Source: Fen-1258 sp041658245
GTDB taxonomy: Bacteria; Bacteroidota; Ignavibacteria; Ignavibacteriales; Melioribacteraceae
Length of the DNA: 64,000 bases
Assembly (NCBI GenBank): GCA_041658245.1
Contig: JBBAAM010000011.1
Coordinates: forward strand, 1 to 64,000
Direction of reading: 5' to 3'
Below the pieces are notes generated by a model that saw only the letters and a list, made by a program, of their open reading frames with translations, was not told where the DNA came from and made no database searches. A program made the translations under genes and the position numbers. Of the stretch, positions 51,235 through 60,912 are shown in pieces. Numbering within the stretch: the first letter of the stretch is position 1; each line of letters opens with the position of its first letter.

Positions 51235-52218
51235 TTAATAAGGCAGATATCCAAACGATTTAATATAATTTGCCTTTATAGGTACATCTATTTGTGTTGA
51301 TGTGAGTGTTCCAAATATTCCAAGTCCACCGTTGATATTTGTAAACTCGGGCTGAGTAACTCTTACAGAAAATTCATCGAGAAAAGTTTTTTGTGCCGAA
51401 TAATAGATCGCCAGGTTTTTATCTGCTATTAGCAATCTGAATACTGCTTTGTGAACAATGTAGTTTTGTTTATTCGGATCGCCGGCTGAAATTTCTTCTA
51501 ATGATCTGCGGATGGTTAAAGTATCAAACCTTGCGTTTGTAATATTTCCTTGAATTGACGGGTATAAAGGAATATCGCCGTTATCGCCGGTAATATAAAA
51601 GAGCGGAATTTTTTTCTGCATTTCAACAGGAGTTCCATCCTGAATCTTCGCATACTTGATGATTAATTCCGGGACGTAATAAATCTTTTCATCTTTAGTG
51701 GAAGTTAGGTTTGTCCAATTGAAAACTATATAATTACCAAAGACGGCAATTGGAATGGTGTAGAAATTATTTTGTATTAAATATGGCGAGACAAAAAATG
51801 TTGTTGAATTAGCTCTAAGAACTTTTCCATTGGGTAAAGTAGCTTCGATGCTTATTGGGCTTTCGGAAGTCGGCTGGAAATTTTTTATATAATAATAATT
51901 CATCGGCGTACCGTATCTTGGATTGCTGGTGCGGGCAACTGATGTATCCCTAAACGTATAAGTCTTTCCGTTGTTCTGATATGTTAATTTTATTATCGCT
52001 CCTTTAACAAAAGGATCGGTCGTATTAGTTAACGGATCAAAACCATCTACATTGTTTGAATGAGTAATAGTAGCAACTTGAAATGATGTATCTCCTCTAA
52101 TAACACAATTAAGAGCATAGACATCCTTGAAGTTAGTTCTTGGATCTACTTGATCATCGCAAGAAATTAATAAAATTATGTTTATTGCTATGAATAAAAA
52201 GAAAATTAATTTTCTCAT
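51235..52218 (-). CDS. DUF4249-family lipoprotein
   Basis: A 327-residue protein with a lipoprotein signal (lipobox LLISC, about residue 20) and a beta-rich body of the DUF4249 type (V-Y-A-L-N-C-V-I-R-G, then G-A-I-I-K-L-T-Y). Members are encoded with TonB-dependent receptors in Bacteroidetes, probably as surface or periplasmic partners. The start overlaps the receptor stop by four bases, which fits coupling. The cargo is unknown. Confidence 0.87.
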   Translation of the reverse strand: MRKLIFFLFIAINIILLISCDDQVDPRTNFKDVYALNCVIRGDTSFQVATITHSNNVDGFDPLTNTTDPFVKGAIIKLTYQNNGKTYTFRDTSVARTSNPRYGTPMNYYYIKNFQPTSESPISIEATLPNGKVLRANSTTFFVSPYLIQNNFYTIPIAVFGNYIVFNWTNLTSTKDEKIYYVPELIIKYAKIQDGTPVEMQKKIPLFYITGDNGDIPLYPSIQGNITNARFDTLTIRRSLEEISAGDPNKQNYIVHKAVFRLLIADKNLAIYYSAQKTFLDEFSVRVTQPEFTNINGGLGIFGTLTSTQIDVPIKANYIKSFGYLPY

Positions 52219-54389
52219 AATTCCACCTTGAAATTAACTGACGGTAAAAACGGAAGCATGTTAACTCTTTCACCTGTATCTCTTCTGAAATAAAATAAAT
52301 TATTCCTATTGTAAACGTTTAGCACGCTCAAATCTATATACATCTTCAACTGGTTGATCTGAATTTTTTTAGATAGACTTAGATCAAGTCGGTGATAATC
52401 TGGCAATTGACCTGTATTCAAATTTCCTAGAAGTACAAACGGGTTATAAGCATCAAGTAAGAATTTGCTATCGTTTAATTGATCTATCGTTAGACGATCA
52501 TAATAACCGGCAATCTGTGTAAAGGGAAGACCCGATGAATAAGTCCATACGGCACTTGCCGCCCAGCCATCGCCAAGTTCTGCTTCTAAAGAAAGATTTA
52601 TATTATTCCGTGAATCATATCTGGGGGAATAAATAACATTTCTAACATCTTTAAATGAACGCATCCATGAATATGAACCTGTAAAATTAAACGGATATAA
52701 TTGGTATTTAGTTTGGAATTCTATTCCATAAGAATTTCCAGAACCGCTAATAAGATCAGGATCGGAATCAAAATATTTTTGATCGTTTACAATTGCCAGA
52801 TTATGCATAATTTTATAGTAACCTTCCAAATTGAAAGAAAGGTTTGGTGTAGGTGTAAATTCCAAACCGGATATATAATGAATCGCGCTTGAAGGACTTA
52901 AGTAAAGCGGGGTAATAACCCAAGGTTCAAAAATTGAGACCACTTCATTTTCATCAGAAATTGTAACGAGATCTTGCATATAAATTCCCCATGAACCTTT
53001 TAATGCTAATTCAGGAATAAACCTTAACGTAAAACTTGTTCTTGGTTCAATAAAAAAAGACGATCCGCCGCCGGCAAATCTTGTTGCATGAACTCTTGCA
53101 CCAATATCAGCACCAAAAAATGCAAATCTTAAAATTTTATATTTGGCAAAAGCACTTACATTAACTCCGCGAGTATTGGTGGTTGTAGATTGTCCTCTGA
53201 AATTTTCCAGCGTTAATGTTGTATGTACTTCGGAAATTTTAAATCCGCCGGCTAATTTATCTTTATTATCATAAACGTAATTGAAATCAATCCGCATAGT
53301 GAAATCGGACAATTCATTTTTCAGTCCCTTACCTCCGCTTAGATTTGGAATCCGCTCGCCCGAAAAAGTTGAGTACGAAAGATCTAACTGGTAGAAAAGA
53401 GGGGAATCCGAAACCTGGAAATAATTAAAAGAGATTGTATTATTATCCCACTTAAAATCTTCACGTCGCGGATTGTTGTTTATAATTTTATCTCCACTCA
53501 TAAAAGTACTGAGTGAGAACTTGGCGTTCTGCATAAAAGTGTTATTGGAGTAATTTACTTTTGCAAAGAGGTCATAAAAATCTGCGGGGATAGAATTGTT
53601 ATTTCTGAATTTTTTTAATACAACATCGGAATAATTTTTTCTTCCGCTGATAATAAACGAACCGGAAGGAATTGGCCCTTCTAAAAAGAGTTTTGCAGTT
53701 AATAAACTTATACCGGCTTTTCCGCCAAAAGAATTTTTGTTGCCGTCTTTAGTAACTACTTTTAAGACAGATGATAATCTATGTGCATATTCAGATGGAA
53801 AGCCGCCATTGTAAAATTCCATTGAACTGATCATATCGGGGTTGAGAGCGCTGAATATTCCAAGGGCATGATATGGATTATAAATTGTTGTGTTATCAAG
53901 CAGTACTAAATTTTCGTTGCTTGGACTGCCGCGTACATAGAACCGCGCTGAAACATCTCCTCCGGTCTGAACACCGGGCATACTTTGAAGTGAACGAAAA
54001 ACATCTAACTCAACACCCTTCGGTAAGTTTTCCAAATCTCTGATAGCAATTTTTTGCAAACTCAGATCTGTTGCATTCTCTTTTGCAACTTTTGTCCCGA
54101 TCGTTTCAATTGTTTTCATCTGAATATTCAATGAGGCAAGTTGAACGCGAAGATCGTTTACAATGTTAGGTTCAATATTTATAAAAAACTGTTTCGATTT
54201 ATAACCTACGTAGGAAATCGCAACGGTCACTCTTCTGTAAGGAAGAGAAGCCATAACAAAAAAGCCGCGGAAATCGGTATTAGCGCCGCGGTTCAATTCT
54301 TTGATGTAAACATTAGCGTATGGCAATGTTTCTCCGCTTAATGAATCGGCAATAAATCCGCGGAGTATTCCTTTTTCTTGTGCCCGCAA
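52215..54389 (-). CDS. TonB-dependent receptor with carboxypeptidase-regulatory-like domain (start uncertain)
   Basis: A 724-residue outer-membrane receptor. A CarboxypepD_reg-like domain (about 8-90: GFIADSLSGETLPYANVYI) is followed by a plug (GVQTGGDVSARFYVRGS, about 130-240) and a beta-barrel ending in F-K-V-E-L. No TonB box is clear. The annotated start is TTG at 54389. The frame stays open 45 bases further and encodes a hydrophobic signal-like stretch (LIIFVLIITIF) with no ATG, GTG or TTG, so the true start is uncertain or has been mutated. It pairs with the DUF4249 lipoprotein. Confidence 0.85.
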   Translation of the reverse strand: MRAQEKGILRGFIADSLSGETLPYANVYIKELNRGANTDFRGFFVMASLPYRRVTVAISYVGYKSKQFFINIEPNIVNDLRVQLASLNIQMKTIETIGTKVAKENATDLSLQKIAIRDLENLPKGVELDVFRSLQSMPGVQTGGDVSARFYVRGSPSNENLVLLDNTTIYNPYHALGIFSALNPDMISSMEFYNGGFPSEYAHRLSSVLKVVTKDGNKNSFGGKAGISLLTAKLFLEGPIPSGSFIISGRKNYSDVVLKKFRNNNSIPADFYDLFAKVNYSNNTFMQNAKFSLSTFMSGDKIINNNPRREDFKWDNNTISFNYFQVSDSPLFYQLDLSYSTFSGERIPNLSGGKGLKNELSDFTMRIDFNYVYDNKDKLAGGFKISEVHTTLTLENFRGQSTTTNTRGVNVSAFAKYKILRFAFFGADIGARVHATRFAGGGSSFFIEPRTSFTLRFIPELALKGSWGIYMQDLVTISDENEVVSIFEPWVITPLYLSPSSAIHYISGLEFTPTPNLSFNLEGYYKIMHNLAIVNDQKYFDSDPDLISGSGNSYGIEFQTKYQLYPFNFTGSYSWMRSFKDVRNVIYSPRYDSRNNINLSLEAELGDGWAASAVWTYSSGLPFTQIAGYYDRLTIDQLNDSKFLLDAYNPFVLLGNLNTGQLPDYHRLDLSLSKKIQINQLKMYIDLSVLNVYNRNNLFYFRRDTGERVNMLPFLPSVNFKVEL

Positions 54390-54698
54390 TTCTGTTTTGA
54401 AAATAGTAATGATCAGAACAAAAATAATTAAGCTCTAGGTTAAAAGATTTTTACTTTGCGATGACTGATGGCGGTTGATTGTATAAATATTCATTCAGAA
54501 TCCCGGATATTTAATGCCAAACTTAGGACAGTGGAGTTTTATATTCAATGTAAATTATCTGGTATAGAATACTGCAAGACCGCCATTTAACCGAAAAAGA
54601 TTTTGTGAGCACAAATAATTTTTTTACCTTCGTGCAATCAATTTTGAATTTTTCCTCCCCTCACGCAATCAAAAAATTATTAGGAGTCCGAAAAGAGG
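54390..54698. other. Intergenic region between the receptor and carA
   Basis: This 309-base gap holds the possible signal-peptide extension of the receptor (54390-54434, minus strand) and a good FCB-type promoter for carA (54602-54632). AT-rich sequence fills the rest. I see no RNA gene, ORF or strong hairpin in it. No PyrR- or pyrimidine-type leader was recognised ahead of carA. Confidence 0.6.
54602..54632 (+). promoter_or_regulatory. Bacteroidetes-type promoter for carAB
   Basis: TTTG (54602-54605), 19 bases, then TACCTTCG (54625-54632) match the -33 TTTG / -7 TAnnTTTG pattern with one change. Transcription would begin about 60 bases before the carA ATG at 54699. AGGAG at 54681-54685 is a possible ribosome site but is rather far from the ATG. 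Confidence 0.5.
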
Positions 54699-55775
54699 AT
54701 GAAAAAAAAAACTGTACCTGCTCAAACCGCAAAGCTGATTTTAGAAGATGGAAATATTTTTGAAGGAAAACTTTTCGGTTATCATAAATCTATAGCAGGA
54801 GAAGTTGTTTTTAATACAGGCATGGTTGGATACCCCGAAACATTGACCGATCCTTCTTACAAAGGGCAAATCCTTGTAATGACTTACCCGCTCATTGGTA
54901 ATTATGGAATTCCATTAATGAATGATGGAATACCGGAAAATTTTGAATCCGATCGAATTCAAGTTCAAGCTTTAATTGTCTCCGAAGAATCAAAATCATT
55001 TAATCATTGGAATGCTGTTGAAAGTCTTGATCAATGGTTTAAGCATTCAAAGATTCCTGGACTTTACGGAATTGATACCCGCCGCCTTACAAAAATTTTA
55101 AGAGAACGTGGTACTATGCTCGGTAAAATTGAGATCGGAAAAGAAAAAATTAAATACTACAATCCAGATATAGAAGATCTAATCTCAAAAGTAACCGTAA
55201 ATAAAGCAGAGAAATTTGTAAATGGTAAGAAAAGAATTTTATTGATCGATTGCGGCTGCAAGAAAAGTATTTTTTCAAATCTGCTTCAAAGAAAAGTAAC
55301 CGTTCTCCGTGTTCCGTATAATTATGATATAGACAAAGAAGATTTTGATGGGGCTGTAATTTCCAATGGTCCGGGAAATCCTGTAGTATATAAACAGCTT
55401 GTTGCATCGGCAAAAAAACTTATACAAAAACAAGTTCCAACATTAGGTATCTGCATGGGTCATCAGATACTTTCACTTGCTGCGGGTGCAAAAACTTATA
55501 AATTAAAATATGGTCACCGCAGTCAGAACCAACCGGTAAAGCAAGTGGGCTCGAACAAGTGCTATGTTACTTCGCAGAATCACAGTTTTGCAGTTGATAC
55601 AAAATCATTACCGCGTGGATGGCAGCCATGGTTCGAAAATTTAAATGATTATTCTAACGAAGGTGTACAGCACGAAAAACTTCCTTTCCGGAGTGTTCAA
55701 TTTCATCCGGAAGCAGCACCCGGACCAGTAGACACCGCATTTATTTTTGATGAATTCCTGAAGGATGTAAAGTGA
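54699..55775 (+). CDS. carA: Carbamoyl-phosphate synthase small subunit
   Basis: A 358-residue glutamine amidotransferase subunit. The N-terminal L-I-L-E-D-G-N-I-F-E-G and the early V-V-F-N-T-G-M-V-G-Y-P-E-T-L-T-D-P-S-Y are typical of CarA. The glutaminase domain has C in GICMGHQIL and the histidine/glutamate of FHPEAAPGP. It supplies ammonia to CarB for pyrimidine and arginine synthesis. The stop overlaps the carB GTG by four bases. Confidence 0.97.
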   Translation: MKKKTVPAQTAKLILEDGNIFEGKLFGYHKSIAGEVVFNTGMVGYPETLTDPSYKGQILVMTYPLIGNYGIPLMNDGIPENFESDRIQVQALIVSEESKSFNHWNAVESLDQWFKHSKIPGLYGIDTRRLTKILRERGTMLGKIEIGKEKIKYYNPDIEDLISKVTVNKAEKFVNGKKRILLIDCGCKKSIFSNLLQRKVTVLRVPYNYDIDKEDFDGAVISNGPGNPVVYKQLVASAKKLIQKQVPTLGICMGHQILSLAAGAKTYKLKYGHRSQNQPVKQVGSNKCYVTSQNHSFAVDTKSLPRGWQPWFENLNDYSNEGVQHEKLPFRSVQFHPEAAPGPVDTAFIFDEFLKDVK

Positions 55776-58700
55776 AAAATAAAATTAAAAAAGTTTTGAT
55801 CATCGGCAGTTCAGCGCTAAAGATTGGTGAAGCCGGTGAGTTTGATTATTCAGGCTCGCAGGCAATAAAAGCTCTTAAAGAAGAAGGACTGTATACAATT
55901 CTTATTAATCCCAACATTGCAACAATTCAAACTTCCGATTACTTAGCGGATAAAGTATATCTTCTTCCAATCAATACAAACTATGTTGAAAAAGTTATTG
56001 CTAAAGAAAGACCTGACGGAATTATACTTGGATTCGGCGGACAAACGGCATTGAACTGCGGACTTGCTCTTCATAGAGAAGGAGTTCTAAAAAAATATAA
56101 AATACAAGTTTTGGGAACCCAAATAGATGCGATTGAAAATACAGAAGACAGACAGTTGTTCTGTAATAAGCTTTCAGAAATAGATGTGAAATTTCCGCAG
56201 AGCAAAGCTGTAACAAGTGTTGATGAAGCAGTTAAGTTTGCTAAAAAAATCGGTTACCCGGTTATTATTAGAATTGCTTATGCACTCGGAGGATTGGGAT
56301 CGGGAGTTTGCAGAAACCAAAATGAAGTTAAAAAACTTGCAGTCAAATCGCTCTCTTATTCTTCTCAAATTTTAGTTGAAGAATATCTTGAAGGATGGAA
56401 AGAGATTGAATATGAAGTTGTCCGCGACAGATACGATAATTGTATCACAGTCTGCAATATGGAAAATATTGATCCGATGGGAATTCACACCGGAGAAAGT
56501 ATTGTAATTGCACCAAGCCAAACACTCACCAACAATGAATTCCATATGCTGAGGGAGATTGCAATTAAAACTATCCGGCATCTCGGAATAGTCGGCGAAT
56601 GCAACATTCAATATGCACTTGATCCAAACTCTCAAGATTATAGAGTTATAGAAGTTAATGCGCGTCTTTCAAGAAGTTCTGCGCTTGCATCGAAAGCAAC
56701 AGGTTATCCTCTTGCATTTGTTGCAGCAAAACTTGCTCTTGGTTTTGGTTTGCACGAATTACCAAACTCGATCACAAAAACAACTAAAGCATTTTTCGAA
56801 CCTGCACTTGATTACATAGTTATAAAAGTACCCCGTTGGGATTTGAAAAAATTCCGTCTCGTAAAACGCAACCTCGGTTCTTCAATGAAATCTGTCGGCG
56901 AAGTAATGGCGATCGGAAGAAAATTTGAAGAAGCTATCCAGAAAGCAATGCGTATGCTGGATATTGGTGTTGAAGGATTAACCGCAAGCAGGACAAAAGT
57001 CGAGTTTGAAGAATTAGAAGAAGCGCTGCGCAATCCAACCGAAGAAAGAATGTTTGCTGTTGTTCAAGCATTAAAACAAGGATACTCCGTTGATTGGGTT
57101 CATTCACTTACTCATATAAATAAATGGTTCCTTTATAAAATTCAAAACATTGTTGATGTAGAAAAAAAGATTTCATTAACAAAAGGAAAAATATCCAAAG
57201 AACTTCTGATAGAAGCAAAGCAGTATGGTTTTTCCGATCGTCAAATTGCAAACGTAATTGGAAAAGATGCACATGATATTTATATGCTCAGAAAGAAAAA
57301 TAATATTCATCCGTTCATACAGCATATTGATACACTTGCCGCAGAATATCCTGCTAAGACAAATTATTTATATCTCACATACAATTGTTCTATTCATGAT
57401 TTCGAGTTTAAACTAAAGAAGAGTATTTTCATTTTAGGATCAGGTCCGTACAGAATTGGCAGTTCGGTTGAATTTGACTGGTGTTGTGTTATCACAGGTA
57501 AAACATTACGCGAGATGGGTTACAAAACTGTAATGATAAATTGTAACCCGGAAACTGTAAGCACTGATTACGATGAGTTTGATGCTTTGTTCTTTGAAGA
57601 ACTAACAACTGAAACTATTTGGGAAATTTATGATGCATTAAAACCGCTTGGGGTTGTTGTTTCTATGGGCGGACAAACTCCAAATAATCTCGCACTCAAA
57701 CTTCATAAGATTGGTGTAAAAATTCTCGGTACCTCACCGGAATCAATTGATGCGGCGGAGAACAGAAGTATTTTTTCTGCTATGCTTGATGAACTTGAAA
57801 TAGAACAACCTGTGTGGAGTAAATTAAGTACTTTGAAAGACGCGTTAGAATTTGCAAATAAAGTTGGATATCCTGTATTAGTTCGTCCTTCTTATGTACT
57901 AAGCGGCGCCGCCATGGCAATTGCTACCGGTGATCTTGAATTAACCGGCTTCTTGCAAAAAGCAGTTGATGTTTCTCCGGAACATCCGGTAGTGATTTCA
58001 AAATTTTTAGTTAATGCAAAGGAATTAGAGTTTGATGCAGTTGCGCAAAATGGAAAGATTGTTTGTTCTGCCATCTCTGAACATGTTGAAAATGCCGGGG
58101 TACATTCCGGCGATGCTACATTGGTTCTGCCCGCTCAACGAACCTATCTTGAAACAATGAGACAGATAAAACAGATCTCTGCAGATATCGCAAAAAAGCT
58201 AAACATTAATGGTCCTTTCAATATTCAGTTTATAGCAAAAGATAATCGTGTAAAAGTTATAGAATGTAATTTACGTGCATCGAGAAGTTTTCCTTTCGTA
58301 TCAAAAACACTAAAGAAAAACTTTATAGAAGTTGCTTCTAAAGTTATTGTTGGCAAAAAAGTTGAGAAGTGGGATGATCAAACTTTGACTTACGATTATG
58401 TAGGAGTAAAAGCGCCGGAGTTTTCATTTACGCGTCTTGAAGGAGCTGATCCTACAACTGGAGTAGAAATGGCTTCTACAGGGGAGGTCGCATGTCTGGG
58501 TCAGGATTTTGATGAAGCATTTTTAAAAGCTCTTACATCTGTTGGATATAAATTTCCGATCAAATCAATTTTAATATCATCAGGTTCGATTGTTTCAAAA
58601 TCAGAGTTACTAGAACCAACTAGACAGCTAGTAAAACTTGGAATAAAATTTTACGGAACACAAGGAACGTCTAAGTTTATGAATGCAAACGGAATTCCCG

Positions 58701-58960
58701 TAGAAACTTTGGAATGGCCTCTAAGCAGCAAAACTCCGAATGCAACGGATTACATTAAGTCCGGTAAAATTGATCTTGTGATAAACATTCCTAAGAATTT
58801 CCAGGAAGAAGAACTAACCAACGATTACATCATTCGCCGTACCGCTGTAGATTATAAAATTCCGCTTATCACAAATCGCCAGCTTGCAATGCGTCTCGCA
58901 GAAGCAATAACAAATAAGAATCCGTTAAATTTAGAAGCAAAAAGTTGGGATGAGTATTAA
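55772..58960 (+). CDS. carB: Carbamoyl-phosphate synthase large subunit
   Basis: A 1062-residue enzyme with two homologous ATP-grasp halves (V-L-I-I-G-S-S-A-L-K-I-G-E-A-G-E-F-D-Y-S-G and F-I-L-G-S-G-P-Y-R-I-G-S-S-V-E-F-D). An oligomerisation domain lies between them and a C-terminal MGS-type allosteric domain follows (about 930 on). It is full length. GTG start, coupled to carA. It makes carbamoyl phosphate from bicarbonate, ammonia and two ATP. The first half reads S-S-A rather than the common S-G-P, a change shared by some other CarB proteins. Confidence 0.97.
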   Translation: MKNKIKKVLIIGSSALKIGEAGEFDYSGSQAIKALKEEGLYTILINPNIATIQTSDYLADKVYLLPINTNYVEKVIAKERPDGIILGFGGQTALNCGLALHREGVLKKYKIQVLGTQIDAIENTEDRQLFCNKLSEIDVKFPQSKAVTSVDEAVKFAKKIGYPVIIRIAYALGGLGSGVCRNQNEVKKLAVKSLSYSSQILVEEYLEGWKEIEYEVVRDRYDNCITVCNMENIDPMGIHTGESIVIAPSQTLTNNEFHMLREIAIKTIRHLGIVGECNIQYALDPNSQDYRVIEVNARLSRSSALASKATGYPLAFVAAKLALGFGLHELPNSITKTTKAFFEPALDYIVIKVPRWDLKKFRLVKRNLGSSMKSVGEVMAIGRKFEEAIQKAMRMLDIGVEGLTASRTKVEFEELEEALRNPTEERMFAVVQALKQGYSVDWVHSLTHINKWFLYKIQNIVDVEKKISLTKGKISKELLIEAKQYGFSDRQIANVIGKDAHDIYMLRKKNNIHPFIQHIDTLAAEYPAKTNYLYLTYNCSIHDFEFKLKKSIFILGSGPYRIGSSVEFDWCCVITGKTLREMGYKTVMINCNPETVSTDYDEFDALFFEELTTETIWEIYDALKPLGVVVSMGGQTPNNLALKLHKIGVKILGTSPESIDAAENRSIFSAMLDELEIEQPVWSKLSTLKDALEFANKVGYPVLVRPSYVLSGAAMAIATGDLELTGFLQKAVDVSPEHPVVISKFLVNAKELEFDAVAQNGKIVCSAISEHVENAGVHSGDATLVLPAQRTYLETMRQIKQISADIAKKLNINGPFNIQFIAKDNRVKVIECNLRASRSFPFVSKTLKKNFIEVASKVIVGKKVEKWDDQTLTYDYVGVKAPEFSFTRLEGADPTTGVEMASTGEVACLGQDFDEAFLKALTSVGYKFPIKSILISSGSIVSKSELLEPTRQLVKLGIKFYGTQGTSKFMNANGIPVETLEWPLSSKTPNATDYIKSGKIDLVINIPKNFQEEELTNDYIIRRTAVDYKIPLITNRQLAMRLAEAITNKNPLNLEAKSWDEY

Positions 58961-58973
58961 GTTTAAATAGTTA

Positions 58974-59119
58974 CTCACCTTACGCAAAATTGTCATTCTG
59001 AACGGAGTGAAGAATCGCGACACCTCGATTTCAAACTGTTTTGAGATATTTCGCGGAGTTTACATTGAACGAAGTGAATATGCTCAATATGACAATTACA
59101 ATACTTTGCGTAAGGTGAG
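58974..59119. repeat. MITE-like palindromic intergenic element 3
   Basis: A 146-base element with perfect 15-base arms CTCACCTTACGCAAA (58974-58988) and TTTGCGTAAGGTGAG (59105-59119). Nested inside is a second pair of arms, TTGTCAT and ATGACAA, and the words CTGAACGGAGTGAAGAATC and GAACGAAGTGAATATG. It is larger than element 2 and built from other words. It sits in the gap after carB and has no ORF. Confidence 0.75.
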
Positions 59120-59200
59120 GTAGTTAGTATTTCTTATGATTACTTAAATACTTATTTTATTCTTGAAATAAAATTTGAATATGAAAAAAGGGTAAATATT

Positions 59201-59593
59201 TTGGATAAAAAGAAACCCAGATTACTTGTTGTAGAAGATGATTTAGAAAATCAAAAATTTCTTCGCATTTTTCTTAAAAGAAATTTTGAATTGGATGTTT
59301 GTGACTCTGAAGAATCATTTTATGAAAAACTTAATGAAAATAAGTATGATATAATCTTGATGGATATATCGCTTCGCGGGGCAAAAGACGGTCTTCAACT
59401 CACAAAAGAACTTCGTTCTCAAGAAAAATACAAAAATATGCCTATCATTGGTCTTTCCGCTCATGCATTTCAAAAAGATAGAGATAATGCTTATGCAGCC
59501 GGGGTTGATATATTTATTACAAAACCAGTTCAAGGAAATTTTCTTATGGAAAATCTTCTAACTGCACTTAAACAAAAACCGGTATTACAGTAG
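59201..59593 (+). CDS. Single-domain response regulator
   Basis: A 130-residue receiver domain with acidic pocket E12/D13/D14, phospho-acceptor D55 (ILMDIS), S86 at the switch position and K108 in ITKP. There is no output domain. The start is TTG, preceded by AGGG. It follows the palindromic element and precedes an exported protein gene. No sensor kinase is encoded in the window, so it is probably a relay or phosphate sink. Confidence 0.93.
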   Translation: MDKKKPRLLVVEDDLENQKFLRIFLKRNFELDVCDSEESFYEKLNENKYDIILMDISLRGAKDGLQLTKELRSQEKYKNMPIIGLSAHAFQKDRDNAYAAGVDIFITKPVQGNFLMENLLTALKQKPVLQ

Positions 59594-59691
59594 ATTGATA
59601 ATCTACTCACATTAATTTTATTTATTGAAAATGATGTGTAACAATTCTTAATAGAATCTCGTCTAAAGCTAAAATATTTATAGGAGTTTGT

Positions 59692-60627
59692 ATGATTCGT
59701 AAAATATTTTTATTTGCTGCGGCAATTCTTCTATTAACAAACATGAATATGTTCGCCCAGAACGAAAAAGATTCGACCGATGAAAATTGGAATGACGAAG
59801 AGTGGTTAAACTGGAAGGATTATGATTGGCTCCACTGGGAATTCCACGGCAGACCTTTTATTGAAATTAATTATGGATTTGGCGGTGCCGATCAAAAAAA
59901 GCTGAAAAGCAAATTTGCAGATATCGGTTCGTTAGAACTTAAACTAGGCCATGCTTACTGTTCAACATACTATGCAGAAGATATTATTAAGTTCAGCGAG
60001 AAATATCTTTTTGGTTCTAGGTTTCGTGCGGATTTGAAATCTTCTTCAACATCAATTGGCGAAATGAAATCCGATTTATGGAGATTTGGTTTTGCCAAGA
60101 GGGAAGGATATGCTTACAAGCTTAATAATATTTCAATCATGCCGTATAACAGCAGCGGTTTTGTATGGTCCCGCATCGAAATGATTGATTACCCTGCTAA
60201 ATTTTATTTGTTAACAAATCCGCCAATGAGTTTGGATAATGCAATCAACGACACCGAAATTCTCAACAGATTTCATGATGCATACAGATTTGGAACAGTA
60301 AATGAAGGAGGAATTAAGTTTGATATCTCTTCGACTGTTTCATTGAATGTAAGTTATGAAGCGGCTGTTATTTTTCCGAGGCATTTATTTTGGAAACATC
60401 TGGGCAGTATGATTATTGAAAAAGGCGCTAAGCATTTTTTGGATAATTTTATTGATGAAGTAAGTGATTCTTCGCCTTATGCAACTCCAATAGTAGATTT
60501 TCTTTTGAACAATGGTCTTTCTTATGCATTCTTTACATTGAAGAAAGATAGAATGAATTGGCCGTTTGAAACTGAGGCACCGTTAACTTATGAAATGATC
60601 AAATTTGGTATAACAGTTACCTTTTAA
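59692..60627 (+). CDS. Exported protein of unknown function (possible beta-barrel)
   Basis: A 311-residue protein with a clear signal peptide (about 1-23, ending MFAQ) and a Trp/Asp/Glu-rich segment at 27-50 (WNDEEWLNWKDYDWLHW). The remainder is beta-strand-like and ends in a strand with F at the last position (ITVTF), a common mark of outer-membrane barrels. I do not recognise a family. TAGGAG lies ahead of the ATG. The gene is followed by a strong two-way terminator. Confidence 0.78.
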   Translation: MIRKIFLFAAAILLLTNMNMFAQNEKDSTDENWNDEEWLNWKDYDWLHWEFHGRPFIEINYGFGGADQKKLKSKFADIGSLELKLGHAYCSTYYAEDIIKFSEKYLFGSRFRADLKSSSTSIGEMKSDLWRFGFAKREGYAYKLNNISIMPYNSSGFVWSRIEMIDYPAKFYLLTNPPMSLDNAINDTEILNRFHDAYRFGTVNEGGIKFDISSTVSLNVSYEAAVIFPRHLFWKHLGSMIIEKGAKHFLDNFIDEVSDSSPYATPIVDFLLNNGLSYAFFTLKKDRMNWPFETEAPLTYEMIKFGITVTF

Positions 60628-60650
60628 ATAACACTAAAAGATTTAAAATG

Positions 60651-60679
60651 AAAAGAGCGGTCTTGTACCGCTCTTTTTT
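60651..60679. terminator. Bidirectional terminator between the exported-protein gene and cspA-like gene
   Basis: AAAAGAGCGGT (60651-60661) and ACCGCTCTTTT (60667-60677) form an 11-bp stem with a five-base loop. It is followed on the plus strand by more T, and on the minus strand by CATTTTAAAT. It serves the convergent genes on both sides. Confidence 0.85.
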
Positions 60680-60699
60680 GTTGCTAAATAACACTTCTA

Positions 60700-60912
60700 T
60701 TATTTCACAACTTTTACTTCTTGAGCTTGAGGTCCTTTTGGTCCATCACCAACAGAGAATTCAACTTGCTGACCTTTCTCCAGCGAGCGGTATCCTTCTT
60801 GAACGATAGAAGAGAAATGTACAAATACATCTCCGCCCTGAGTTCGCTCGATAAAACCGTAACCTTTTGTAGCATTAAACCACTTTACGGTTCCATTTTC
60901 ACGCTCTGCCAT
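60700..60912 (-). CDS. Cold-shock protein (CspA family)
   Basis: A 70-residue single cold-shock domain with RNP1 K-G-Y-G-F-I-E and RNP2 V-F-V-H-F. The reading frame extends upstream to 60957, but the ATG at 60912 has GAGGGG seven or so bases ahead and gives the standard M-A-E-R-E-N-G-T-V-K-W-F start. It binds single-stranded RNA/DNA as a chaperone. About 130 bases of non-coding sequence lie upstream, which may hold a cold-responsive leader; its structure was not worked out. Confidence 0.95.
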   Translation of the reverse strand: MAERENGTVKWFNATKGYGFIERTQGGDVFVHFSSIVQEGYRSLEKGQQVEFSVGDGPKGPQAQEVKVVK

